From contig JAKUCV010006680.1 of assembly GCA_028386065.3 (NCBI GenBank), positions 43,089 to 107,088 on the forward strand: DNA of 64,000 nt. The letters run 5' to 3'. The position numbers and the translations under genes were made by a program. The notes under the pieces are model-generated. The model was not told where the DNA came from, searched no databases, and worked only from the letters and a program-made list of their open reading frames with translations. Shown here in pieces: positions 12,024-27,682 of this stretch (within the stretch, counting starts at the first letter, position 1; each line of letters opens with the position of its first letter). This stretch comes from Turnera subulata (Eukaryota; Streptophyta; Magnoliopsida; Malpighiales; Passifloraceae).

Positions 12024-12470
12024 TTAAAGCCAACAAGTCATAAGAAGAAGAACAAAAAATTGGGTTCAATAGAGGGAGGAAGAGACGAAGAAAGAGAAAA
12101 AGAGAGTGATGTTGATAGTTGATAGAGCTGAAATGGGGTTAAGAAAGAAGGAAGCAGAAGGGGAAGATGGAGCTCCTAAAGGCTCAAAGGGAAGGATTTT
12201 TCTGTTACTTTTAAGTTTTAACTAACAGATAGAAAAGAGCATATATGCCTCCCTAGTCCCTTCCCTTCACTCCCTTCCTGCTTGGATTTCCAGTTCTCAC
12301 TACTGTGTCTTCTCCTCTACTGCTCTCTCTCACTCGGTGGATGGAGGCAGGAGGGCTATGCTACTACAGTTTGGGCCTTCGTGACTTTGGGCTTCATAGA
12401 ATTGGATTTCAGCCCATTGGATTGTGTGGAAGCACGATCGGGCTCTTGATACTCTTTTAAGGGCTTTATA
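12024..12470. other. Promoter/leader region of the MTPC4-like gene
   Basis: The stretch upstream of the minus-strand start has purine-rich plus-strand sequence (CT-rich leader on the transcribed strand) over about 12060-12200, as is common in plant 5' UTRs. No clear TATA box assigned and no other gene seen. Confidence 0.4.
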
Positions 12471-12525
12471 ATTAATTATTGATTTGACTTTTTTTTTTTT
12501 GTCGAGATTAATTATTGATTTGACT
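12471..12525 (-). repeat. Micro-insertion: CTCGAC A-tail flanked by 19-bp direct repeats
   Basis: The 19-bp sequence attaattattgatttgact is present exactly at 12471-12489 and 12507-12525. Between them are only 17 bp: 11 T then gtcgag. On the minus strand this is CTCGAC followed by an A-tail. The same tcgac-A-run ending occurs at the 3' end of the SINE at 20461-20796, which suggests an extremely truncated member of the same family. Confidence 0.75.
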
Positions 12526-12875
12526 CCACAGCCGATGAAGGCAATGAAATTATTAAAGCGCGCACCCACGGAGTCTTTATATCTAATCCAGCGAGATTAT
12601 TGTACTTCTGGATCAATAATTCAATTGATTGATTGCTCTTGACAGCCCCGTTCTGTATTAGTTAAGCACTTCTCCTCCGTAAATTTAAATAGCCTGCCTG
12701 AAGTGAAAATAAAGTGAAATTGAATGATCGTCTCTTTGGTTACGTGCCCCCCCAATATTTTGTTTCTGCTACGTCTTGATCATGCACGGGCTCTGACCCA
12801 CCTTTTCTACCAAAAATATTATTATAATCATATAATAGGCAGCTATAGCTAGCTAGACAACATCACAAAACTTTG
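12526..12875. other. Intergenic, no gene seen
   Basis: AT-rich sequence leading into the duplicated UGT 5' end. Nothing recognisable. Confidence 0.4.
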
Positions 12876-12995
12876 AGACTAGATAGTAAGTTAGTGCACT
12901 GCACTCGAGCAGCAAATTAATTTAATGAAGAAGAAAGCAGAGGTGGTGGTCATCCCTGTAGCCTTAATGGGCCACATGGTATCCGCCCTAAGTCA
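12876..12995 (+). pseudogene. Truncated tandem duplicate of the UGT 5' end
   Basis: This segment repeats the leader and first roughly 20 codons of the intact gene 340 bp downstream. The leader shares gtgcactgcact and caagcagcaaattaatt-type blocks, and the start region reads MKKKAEVVVIPVALMGHMVSAL against MKKAEVVVVPLPLMGHMVSALE in the intact gene. After the Ala-Leu codons the similarity ends abruptly and about 200 bp of unrelated sequence follow (12991-13190). The duplicate has its own ATG at 12925 and could compete for initiation if transcribed. Confidence 0.8.
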
Positions 12996-13190
12996 CCCGA
13001 ATCCGATGACCCGGGGTCGGTGGGTTCCACATGATGTGGTCGAATAATATGGTGATGCGTGTCACCATAGGTGGTTCGGTGGTAAGAAGTATCAAAAATC
13101 ATATTTTTGAGATAATGCGAAGACCAAAATCCATTAAAAATTCGGTACACATTTCAAAATCGAGGGAAGTACAGGGACCAAGTTCCAAAA
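12991..13190. other. Unrelated spacer between the two UGT 5' ends
   Basis: About 200 bp with no similarity to the UGT coding region. It is more GC-rich at its start (gatgacccggggtcggtggg). It could be a remnant of an inserted element, but no terminal repeats were identified. Confidence 0.35.
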
Positions 13191-13199
13191 ATTGAGACT

Positions 13200-13212
13200 A
13201 TATATATATATA
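13200..13212 (+). promoter_or_regulatory. Possible TATA region of the UGT gene
   Basis: An uninterrupted (ta)n run about 60 bp upstream of the ATG at 13269. It is absent from the corresponding place in the upstream duplicate, where the sequence reads gagactagatag. A TATA role is plausible from position only. Confidence 0.35.
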
Positions 13213-13268
13213 GTTAGTAAGTGAGTGCACTGCACTGTGTCTGTATAGATCAAGCAGCAAATTAATTA

Positions 13269-14801
13269 ATGAAGAAAGCAGAGGTGGTGGTCGTCCCTCT
13301 ACCCTTAATGGGCCACATGGTATCCGCCCTGGAGTTTTCAAAGCTCCTCCTTGCCCGCGATGACCGCTTCCTCGTCACTGTCCTCATCATGAACCCTATC
13401 AAGGACCCAAACCTCGCCAAGTTCATCACCCACTCACTCACGCTCTCTTCCTCGTTCAACTCCGATGGTATCCGGTTCCTCCAGTTACCCGCCCTGGAAG
13501 ATGATACTGCCACTCTCAGTATCACCTCTAGGGTTCAAGCCCAGAAACCCCGCGTCAAAGATATCGTTTCCAGACTCACCAGTACCACCACAACTTCTTC
13601 ATCATCAGCTTCTCCTGATCATCAGTCCTCCTCATCATCAAGCAGTACTCTCGGTCACAACGACTCGCCCCGACTCGCCGCCTTCGTTCTTGATATGTTC
13701 TCCACTGGACTGATGGAAGTAGCCAGCGATTTTGGAGTTCCCTGGTACGTTTACTTCTCTTCAGGTGCTGCCTTCCTTGGCTGCATGCTTTACCTGGGAA
13801 ACCTTCTTGACCAGCAGAGAGTGGACCTCACCGAGTTCAAGGACTCGGATGCTGAGTTACCCATCCCGAGTTTGGCGAACCCGCTCCCCGGTAAGCTTCT
13901 CCCCGCGCTAGCCCTAGACACATATTCGCTGCCTGTGTTGCATTACCATGCACTGAAGTTGGGTGAAGCCAGAGGTGTAATCGTGAATACGTTCCTGGAA
14001 TTGGAGTCCCATGCTCTGCATTCTCTTGCCCAAGATAGGCGCAGCAGCAGCAAAACCCCACCTGTATACCCTGTAGGACCCATCTTGAACCTTAAAAAAA
14101 ACAAAAGCACCACCAACGTTAATGACGACGAGTACGAGGATGTCATGCAGTGGCTTGATAAACAGGCTACATCATCGGTGGTGTTCCTGTGCTTTGGGAG
14201 CTGGGGAAATTTAGATGAAGATCAAGTCAAAGAGCTTGCACTTGCTTTGGAACGATGCGGGTATCCATTCCTGTGGTCACTTCGTCAACCTCCACCAAAA
14301 GGTACTTTTCTTTACCCATCGAATTATACCAATCTTGGTGATGACATATTTCCAGATGGGTTCTTGGATCGGACGGCTGAGATTGGGAAGGTAATTGGAT
14401 GGGCACCACAAGCAGACATCTTGGCGCATCCAGCAGTCGGGGGGTTTGTGTCTCATTGTGGGTGGAACTCCATACTTGAAAGTGTGTGGTTCGGCGTTCC
14501 ACTAGCTGCCTGGCCCATGTACGCGGAGCAACAATTTAATGCTTTCCAGGTGGTGATGGAGTTGGGGTTAGGCACGGAAATTAAACTTGATTACCGCAAG
14601 AGCCTCACGGGTGATGGCCAAGTTCTTGTGAGTGCACAGGAGATTGAGAAAGGGATTAGAGTTGTTATGGAATATGATAGTGAAGCAAGGAGAAGAGTGC
14701 AGGAGATGAGTGAAAAAGGCAGGAAAGCCATGATGAGTGGCGGATCCTCCCACTCCGCCCTGGGAACTGTGATCCAAGATATTCTGGAGAGAATGAACTG
14801 A
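13269..14801 (+). CDS. UDP-glycosyltransferase, UGT71-like (family 1, GT1)
   Basis: A single-exon 510-aa enzyme that transfers a sugar, normally glucose from UDP-glucose, to a small hydrophobic acceptor such as a flavonoid, chalcone or other phenolic. The N-terminal acceptor domain carries the catalytic His16 in MGHMVSA and its charge-relay Asp142 in FVLDMF. The C-terminal PSPG box runs from about residue 378 to 421: WAPQ at its start, HCGWNS in the middle, an EQQ end with the glucose-favouring final Gln. The start MKKAEVVVVPLPLMGH and the EIGKVIGWAPQ context resemble the UGT71 family of cytosolic enzymes. A Ser/Thr-rich low-complexity stretch (about residues 104-130) lies in a loop. No stop or frameshift is seen, so the gene looks intact. 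The acceptor cannot be predicted. Confidence 0.93.
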   Translation: MKKAEVVVVPLPLMGHMVSALEFSKLLLARDDRFLVTVLIMNPIKDPNLAKFITHSLTLSSSFNSDGIRFLQLPALEDDTATLSITSRVQAQKPRVKDIVSRLTSTTTTSSSSASPDHQSSSSSSSTLGHNDSPRLAAFVLDMFSTGLMEVASDFGVPWYVYFSSGAAFLGCMLYLGNLLDQQRVDLTEFKDSDAELPIPSLANPLPGKLLPALALDTYSLPVLHYHALKLGEARGVIVNTFLELESHALHSLAQDRRSSSKTPPVYPVGPILNLKKNKSTTNVNDDEYEDVMQWLDKQATSSVVFLCFGSWGNLDEDQVKELALALERCGYPFLWSLRQPPPKGTFLYPSNYTNLGDDIFPDGFLDRTAEIGKVIGWAPQADILAHPAVGGFVSHCGWNSILESVWFGVPLAAWPMYAEQQFNAFQVVMELGLGTEIKLDYRKSLTGDGQVLVSAQEIEKGIRVVMEYDSEARRRVQEMSEKGRKAMMSGGSSHSALGTVIQDILERMN

Positions 14802-15448
14802 AAACACCTGTATTATTTATGTCAACTCTTGCTTTCAATATAAAATCGTAAGGAATTATTTTGTTTTCCATCTTCCTTGTCCAAGGCCTTCTTTGCCTAC
14901 CATTGGATCGGATCTCTAACAAATAAGCAAACATTATGAGGGCATCATTAGGATAGGATCACTATGCATCATTTCACTTTGGCTGACAGAGGCCAGAACA
15001 CAAGAATACATGATATACCGTGATTATATGGAGAGGTAAACCTTGAGCAAAAGAAATGGAGAGGTGAACCTGGTTAACATCCTCTTCAGAAGTTACAAAT
15101 GCATTCTCCAAACAAATTGGGCATAAAGAAACATTTCTTTTCTTTCCTATGATATACCAATCACAATAACTGTAAGCAGTATTTCTATGTTACATGTCCG
15201 GCAATGTTTATCCGTTCCTCTCAACCATAAAATACAACAATTTCTACCAAGCCTGAGATGGAGAAAATTTGTTGAACCGCATTATCTCTAATGGGAACCG
15301 CACTCCACAAGGCCTTCAATCTAACTTCTCTGACTATGAGGTTTGAAGTCTTCCTTCTGTGGAACAGACGATCGACAATGAGGGGCTCATCAGAGCAAAA
15401 GCCCTGAAATAGTTTGCTCAGGTCGAGCAACGATTCGGCAGCTGAACC
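14802..15448. other. 3' regions of convergent UGT and mannosidase genes
   Basis: An AATATAAAA-type poly(A) signal candidate lies near 14837, 35 bp after the UGT stop. The right part is probably the 3' UTR of the minus-strand mannosidase. A 69-codon frame at 15221-15430 is not recognisable. Confidence 0.45.
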
Positions 15449-19913
<4,465 letters not shown>

Positions 19914-20002
19914 TTTTATTGCTTGTAATTGGATCTGCCTGTCTGCTGGAAAAACAAAACCAAAACCAAAAATGATGGAAGATCCCAGGGGAGGGGTGGG
20001 GT

Positions 20003-20048
20003 GGGGATGGGATCAATTTTTTTTTTGAGAAGGGGATGGGATCAATTT
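20003..20048 (-). repeat. Micro-insertion: TTCTC A-tail flanked by 17-bp direct repeats
   Basis: ggggatgggatcaattt occurs at 20003-20019 and 20032-20048. The 12 bp between are seven T then gagaa, i.e. TTCTC plus A-tail on the minus strand. It lies in the 5' flank of the mannosidase gene. Confidence 0.65.
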
Positions 20049-20460
20049 AGTTACCTTGTTTGTTGTTTTTTTCAATTCAAAGCATCCTGCATTTTAAAAC
20101 TCTTTATCAGATTTTTATTTTTATTTTTATTTTGGTTTCCTTTCAGGTACTTAAAGTTGTGTGTAAAATTCTCATTAATTCCAGACCCCAAATAAAAATC
20201 TCATTATTTTTTGCTAATAAATTAATAAGTCATGTTGGGTGAGGTCAAGGTGGGACGAAAAGACAAAAAGAGAAGAAAGAATAGATAGCCGAACAGAACA
20301 GTAGTGAGGAGATTTTTGTTTTGTTTTGTTTTTTGTTGTGTTGTGTTTGTGTTATTGGAAATGAAAAGGGAGCGAAGCAGAATCTTTTGTAAGCATCGGT
20401 CTTTTTTTCTTTTTTTTTTTTCGAATGTTTTAGCTTCGGTCTTGCATTGCTTATAGCAGT

Positions 20461-20796
20461 TACCACCGGGGGTGGTGGCCCAGTGCCAAGGCCTTCAACC
20501 TGCCATCTCTAAGATTCGGGTTCGAGTCCCGGCGCTTCCAGTCAAGCCCCATAGTGTGATGCGGCCGAATATGGCCTTCCACACGGTGAGGTGCTGGCCG
20601 TTGAGCCCGGTGATTCCCCGGTATTATGACGCGTAGCAGGTGAGGGTGTCCGCTGGTGCCCCGGTTGGGCGGTCTCTCCTATGAGGAGGGTCTAATGCCA
20701 GGATGTAACCGGTATTGACCGGGGCCTGGACCGACGGGGCGATGATGACACCACTGATGCCTTTTTTTTTTCGACAAAAAAAAAAAACTATTATTA
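20461..20796 (+). mobile_element. tRNA-derived SINE
   Basis: A 336-bp element flanked by the 8-bp direct repeat atagcagt (20453-20460 and 20797-20804). The head has RNA polymerase III internal promoter elements: an A-box-like TGGCCCAGTGCC at 20476-20487 and a perfect B-box GGTTCGAGTCC at 20519-20529, with tRNA-like spacing. The body is GC-rich and carries no ORF. It ends with gatgcc, a T-run, tcgac, then an A-run. Plant SINEs with this tRNA-head/body/T-or-A-tail layout are mobilised by LINE machinery. The family was not identified. Confidence 0.8.
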
Positions 20797-20982
20797 ATAG
20801 CAGTCAATTTTTTGCGTTAATGATAATTCTTGTAATATAAATGTACCATGTAAGTGAGGTAGCGACATGTTTATCTATTCCAATTTTTTCGGGTCTAAAT
20901 TATGAAAATAAGTTATTAACATTTGAGCTCGCTCAATCACATTCTATTCTATGCATGTAAAATATATGTAATATTAATGCGA

Positions 20983-21027
20983 GTTGTTCCATAATTATTT
21001 TTTTTTTGATAATCGTGTTGTTCCATA
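20983..21027 (-). repeat. Possible micro-insertion with 11-bp direct repeats
   Basis: gttgttccata occurs at 20983-20993 and 21017-21027 around 23 bp that contain a T-run followed by gataatcgt. Same layout as the clearer examples but with a shorter direct repeat, so weaker. Confidence 0.5.
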
Positions 21028-21600
21028 TTAAGTTGTGCTAACTAAATACAAAAAGAATGTTTCCTATCTTTATTGAAATTCAACGAGATTCACCGATATC
21101 TACATGTCATGTCATCTAATGAGTAACCAAAATGAACAAAAAAAAATCTCTAATTCTTAAAACAAACAAATACACACATATTCTCTTTCTTTGTCTTTTT
21201 CCCCCTTATAAAGAAAAGGCCAAAAACATTCCTTGTATCCTTAGGTGGTTCCCTTTTTCCAATATTTAGGGCTTAATAAATATTTCCAAGCATCCTAATA
21301 TAATAGTAGCATTGATTGATTGTAAAGAATACAAGGCTCATAAAAAATTGTACTTTTTAAAAAACTTTTATAGATTATAAACATGTAGCCTTAGGAATTT
21401 TCAGAGTGGATTGCTTCAAAGATTACTCGTAGAAACGATTTTTTTTTTCATTTGTAATTGTAATTTTCTGTTGAACAAACGTCCGATGATGATTCGTCGT
21501 GCCAATAAACTAGTAATGAATTACTTTGCATAGCTTTTTTAAAAGTCTTCACGGTGGACAATAAATAAATTAATTCATTAAAATGAAGAAAAGCTAAAAT
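21028..21600. other. Intergenic, no gene seen
   Basis: Very AT-rich sequence with no recognisable exon. Confidence 0.4.
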
Positions 21601-21609
21601 GGAACTGAA

Positions 21610-21742
21610 TGGGCCCCAACTTTGGGGTTGTTAGCTGGGAGTCCAGGCCCAGAGAACCAAACTCGGTTTTTCCAACCCAACTAGGTGCGTGGCCCAATTT
21701 CGATCCGGATCCTAAATGCCAACCCACAAAACCAAAACCCTA
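21610..21742 (+). promoter_or_regulatory. Ribosomal-protein-type promoter: site II motifs and telo-box
   Basis: Site II elements (TGGGCC or its complement GGCCCA) at 21610-21615, 21646-21651 and 21691-21696, and a telo-box AAACCCTA at 21735-21742, all within 260 bp upstream of the eL42 start. This combination is a known signature of plant ribosomal protein and proliferation-linked genes, bound by TCP-type and telo-box factors. A pyrimidine-rich leader (gctctctcttta) follows. Confidence 0.75.
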
Positions 21743-21861
21743 GCTCGCTCTAATGATGATGTTATAAAAAGCACACGTCATTTCAGCTTCAACTTCGGTT
21801 TGTCGTCGAGGGTTTTCTCCAGGAGCGGATCCCAGAGCTCTCTCTTTAGGTCGTCAAAAAA

Positions 21862-23011
<1,150 letters not shown>

Positions 23012-23640
23012 ATGCCGCATCATTTTGTTTGTCGCTCATATTATTGTTAATGCTTGCACTTGAACCAGCACCGAATGAACACTATCAAAGTTTAGTTGTT
23101 TTCAAGTCAATTTGGTCGTTGCCGAACATTGTAGTGCTTAATCATGTTTAATGCCAGCCATTTATATTAGTACGAGTTGTTTTTTACCTCCTTGGGATGA
23201 GCATAGCTTGATTATGGCCTACTGTTTGCTTCTCTTATGCTCTTGGTTTTCAAGCACATATCGGTAAAATCATGTAGTCTACTTGGTGTTGTGTCTGTGT
23301 ATATCCTCTCCGTTCCGTGATGGTATGGAGGTTACTAGCAAAGAAAATCAATTGAACCATCATTAGCAATGCTATTCCATTTAATTTCAGCTGACCACAG
23401 AAAAATGATTCACCTGATGTGAACCTGGTTAATCAAACATTTTGTGTATCTCATGGATGGACCTGGTTAATCAAATAAACCATATTAGCAACCTATTAAT
23501 CCGATTTAGCTAAATATTTGGCCCGAAAAAGAAGTATATAACTGAATTATTCAATTAACCACGTTACACACATTCGCGGAATCGACTATCAGCTGTATTG
23601 TTTGACTAGCGAATGCAAACAGGACCCGGACACTCCCTAC
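23012..23640. other. Intergenic between eL42 and the ZML-type gene
   Basis: 3' UTR of eL42 in the first part. A phrase acctggttaatcaaa is repeated at about 23425 and 23461. No coding exon seen. Confidence 0.45.
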
Positions 23641-23776
23641 TTTTCCACCCAGAGAATTTGGTAAAGTGAAAGCGCACACGCTCGCTCATTCTCTCTCTAA
23701 GAATCCTGGTCGTTCATTTTTCAAGATACCCGATTATCATCCGACGGTCAGAGATCTTATCGCAGCTGGGTTCTCG

Positions 23777-24027
23777 GTAAAATCCTCTTCTTCTCCCAAT
23801 TCAATCGAATCCCATCTACAATAAATTCCTTGCTTTTACTTTTTTATTTTCATGATTATAAGAGAGTTTTTCTCAATGCCGGATGCATAAAGTTTCCTTC
23901 TTTATCCAGCTTTTCCTGCAATTGACCCAAACAGGCGATTGCTTTAGTAACTGTGTTTTGTTTCGGATATTGTTGTGTTTGGAAATCGGGGGGGTGACTT
24001 TGGATGGCATTCTCGCAATATTTGCAG
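23777..24027 (+). other. Probable 5' UTR intron of the ZML-type gene
   Basis: Donor GTAAAA after ttctcg at 23776 and acceptor tttgcag ending at 24027 bracket sequence upstream of the ATG at 24113. Leader introns are usual in this family. Inferred from splice motifs only. Confidence 0.5.
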
Positions 24028-24112
24028 GCAGTTTTCAAAGGAGAGAACTTCCTTCTTCTGGATGAATTTGGTGTCTGGGGAGTGGAGAGTGTGTGTTTAT
24101 TGATGTAAAATT

Positions 24113-26852
24113 ATGGATGGGATTCATGAGGGAAGCAATGATGGGAGTATGCAAATGGGTGATGCTCAAAATCCCATTCCTATGCACCATTACAACCCCC
24201 ACCCCCACCCCCACCATCATCAGAATCAAGGGCATGGGATGCACGGGTTGAGTAACGGGAACGGGGTGATGGACAATGGCGGTGTTATGGAAAATGGGCA
24301 TGAAGATGATGATGGTGTTGGTTTTGGTGGTGGAGCGGGGGTTGATCATGGGATGGTGGAAGGGGATGTGATTGTTGTTGGGTCTGAACACGCTGAGTTT
24401 CCAGATGTTCATGCTTCCGCCACCACAATGGTGGTGCATGATCATGGCGGTGCTGCTGCTGGTGCTGGTGTTGATAATGGGGATCAGCTCACTCTTTCTT
24501 TTCAGGGTCAAGTTTATGTCTTTGACTCTGTCTCACCTCAAAAGGTAATAAACTACTTGTTCATTTACTTCTGTTTTGTTCTGTGTGTTCTTACAGGACA
24601 GTTGTGATTCTTGTTAAACTGTCGAGTTGCAGGTTCAAGCTGTGCTTTTGTTGTTGGGAGGTCGTGAAGTTTCTGCCGCACATACACCTGCGATTCCAAT
24701 GTCAACGCACCATAATAACCGGGTACCTGTGCTTGATTTGATCAGTATTGTGTGTATTTATTCTCTTTTGTTGTTTTGCTGATAAATGTTCTACCAGGGC
24801 ATTTCTAGTGCTCCACAACGCTTTAGTGTTCCTCAGCGACTGGCGTCTTTGATTAGATTCCGCGAGAAGCGAAAAGAACGAAACTTTGATAAGAAAATTC
24901 GTTATACTGTCCGCAAAGAGGTAGCACTTAGGTATGGCATCTGCCAATGTTGTACTCTAGATCACATCACTTTTCTTTGTCTTTTTTTTCTTCTTGGAAA
25001 AGAAAAGCTGTCCGAGTACCATACTGGGATATAGCATGGCAGCTAGGTGGAAATGTTTGTTCTTCAGCTATGTCAGTTGTTCAGACTCATTTAGGTGGGT
25101 GTTGATGATAATCTTTTGTGGTAATCTAGTTTAAAAACCAATACTTGATCTGTCAGTGGTAATATACTTGCTTCAGTTAGGGATAATACTGTAAGTGAGG
25201 ATGTTTCACCGTCTGTTATTCTCATGCTTCCAAATGTGCTGTTTTGTTGGAATAGGGCCCAAGGCAGAGATTAGACTTCTGATTCAATGAGTTTTATCAT
25301 GTGTTAGCTGTGTAGTTTGCAACTCTATTCTAATTTGTTAGGGAGGATCTGCATTGTAATCGACGGTACATGGAAGTGTGCTAATTTTTTAAACTTGAAC
25401 ATCATCAAATTATGTAGTAAGATTTACGTTAGCATTTCTTAGTTAGTTCAGTATCAGAAATGTAAGGTTGGGGTGTTTAGAGTAGTCTATACTGTACTGT
25501 ATTGTTTACTATGCCCTTTGATCATATGTTTTGATGTTTCCTTTTTCTTGCTTACTTGATGGTTGGCTGGATCAGTGGATTCCTGTTTCCTGAGCTACAG
25601 ATATTGTCTTGCTGACTCCTGCTTCTGGCATTACAGGATGCAACGTAATAAAGGCCAATTTACATCTTCAAAAACCAATCACGATGATTCTGCATCAGCA
25701 GCAACCAGTTGGGGTTCAAATGAGAGCTGGGGCTCAGACACTAATGGATCCCAACATCAGGATGCTGTGTAAGTTTTTTTTTTTTTCTCTTTTTTTGTAA
25801 GTTAAATTTGCTTCGCTTCGATAAACTCATGTAATACTTCATACCTAGATAATTTGTTTCATGGTTTGGCTTAACATGAAACAAAATATATATGTGGCCT
25901 AAGAATATTAGACAAAATTGTTTGGTGCAAATTCTTATTGCAAATTGCCTCTCTCTTGGCTTGCATGCACACTTTGGAACTGTCTGGTATTGTTTGCTAT
26001 TGCCATGGGTGTCTTTGTAACACAGGTTTATTTTTCTCCAATATGTCTAGTCTCTTAACCAATATTGTTTTCTTAAATGTGCTAGTTGTCGACACTGTGG
26101 CATTAGTGAGAAGTCTACACCAATGATGCGGCGTGGGCCTGAAGGACCAAGAACCCTTTGCAATGCTTGTGGACTAATGTGGGCAAATAAGGTGAACCCT
26201 GCCTCCTTTATTCATCAATTATTGGTTGTAATGTTTTAACGTACTTAATCGTGTGAAATCCCTATACCTGTTAGGTTTGTTAGGTTCATTTTTCAGACAG
26301 CATATGAAGCTAATTTTGTGGAATTTTCTTCTCATTCAAAAATTGGATTTGTTTACTTCCATGTGATGGTTTGTTTACACACTCCCTGCATCTTTTAGAC
26401 CTAGGGGAACACGTCTCCCTGGCATACACCAAAAGATGCAAGGGCACGCACAGAAACATGACAGAGTAAGCTCATAAAGCATGAGCAAATGGTGGTGCAC
26501 TGGAATATAGTGATCATAATAAGTGTTTATTGTTTGTACTGTTCTTTATGCTTGTTGGTCTTCGTCTGTACACTGAATTCCTTCCTAAACATTTGAACCA
26601 CAGGGCACATTGAGGGACCTGTCCAAGGCAGCATCCCAGATTGGAGTCAGCCCTTCATCCTTGAATAGGAATGCTGAGGTAAGCAAACCTATGTATTTGT
26701 TATTAAATGAGAAGACATTACCTTGCATATGATCTAACTGAAATGCCTTAACTTTTTTGATCTTTTCCCTTTTTGGTTCTTGGCAGAATGGAAATCATGA
26801 GGCCAATCAAGGGGTTGGAATTGCAGGGAATGGTAATGATTCTTCATCATGA
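24113..26852 (+). CDS. ZML: TIFY-CCT-GATA transcription factor (ZML type)
   Basis: Predicted 344-aa nuclear DNA-binding protein. Exons 24113-24544, 24633-24722, 24798-24931, 25637-25768, 26086-26191, 26604-26678, 26787-26852 sum to 1,035 nt. Domains in order: a His/Gly/Asp-rich N-terminus with a run of His-Pro pairs (about residues 25-36); a TIFY domain with TLSFQG as the TIFY motif at about 127-132 and [10 protein letters not shown] in its C-terminal part; a CCT domain ([35 protein letters not shown]); and a GATA zinc finger of the plant CX2CX20CX2C class (CRHC ... CNAC) followed by [15 protein letters not shown]. This order is that of Arabidopsis ZIM, ZML1 and ZML2, which regulate light and photoprotection responses. 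The weakly conserved tail ends NGNDSSS. Confidence 0.94.
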
Positions 26853-27609
26853 GTCCTCTCTTCTGGGCTGCAGTATTTTAGGAACTTTGCCGGAGCTGGC
26901 ACCGGACTCATGATGTACTTTATCTGGACAAAGCTTTTGCCTCTGTATAACCATTCAGTGTACTACTAAGCTGTACAAGTTTTTGACTAAACATTTATTT
27001 TACCATTCAGAAATAAATGCAATCTGTTGAATGTGATCCCTCGCCAATTCATTGTCTCAAAGATCATTCACTTTCTGTTCTTTTCCTAGCCCTTGATAAT
27101 GGACTAGATGAGAATAATTATGCTCATACTGGAAGGGAATGAAAATTTAAAGATTGGATGGTTTACTGGTATATTTGAGTTTCAACGTCCCAAGGTCAGA
27201 TGCAAAATACTGGGATGAGGGAGAACATTTTTCAAGCCAGCAGTCCCAGAGATGGATCCGTCTTTATATTAAGTAAAACAATTTCAGTTGATAAAACGCA
27301 AAGCACAAAAGTAGGCGGTATAAGACACATAACAATACCATACCATATACATATGCAAATTCAGCGAGCAGTGCTAAAAGTAACAGGTACTCATTATTTA
27401 TGAAAATTAACGACATCAAGTCTATATATTAATTCATGCAGCAGACTGTATTTTGCAACATTGAAATCATTTACCGCTGCCAGTTTCAGTATTGTTGTTG
27501 AAACATTATTACCCTTTACGCTGATAGTTACAGAACATGGGTAAATGGTAATGTATATCACTTGTTTTACTAAAAACAATTAATTAAAAGTAACATAATA
27601 AACAAGAAA
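26853..27609. other. Intergenic, 3' UTR then unassigned
   Basis: The 3' UTR of the GATA gene probably ends near the aataaatgc at 27012. Nothing recognisable between there and the tRNA. Confidence 0.45.
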
Positions 27610-27614
27610 GCGGG

Positions 27615-27657
<43 letters not shown>

Positions 27658-27682
27658 GCGTGTTCGATCCACGCTCACCGCA
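27610..27682 (+). tRNA. tRNA-Phe (GAA)
   Basis: A 73-nt intronless cloverleaf from GCGGGGA to discriminator A. It has a D-loop with AGTTGGGA, anticodon GAA at 27643-27645 in the loop CTGAAGA, and a T-arm with GTTCGATCC, which also gives the B box. It matches the canonical plant nuclear tRNA-Phe sequence. No CCA is encoded, as expected for a nuclear tRNA gene. Confidence 0.95.

Noticed and set aside
20461..20540. A tRNA gene in the SINE head
   Set aside because: It has A and B boxes but no acceptor or anticodon stem that closes, so it is a SINE head and not a tRNA.
24035..24511. 158-codon minus-strand open frame
   Set aside because: His/Pro/Thr-rich shadow of the first coding exon of the GATA factor, which has clear downstream domains on the plus strand.
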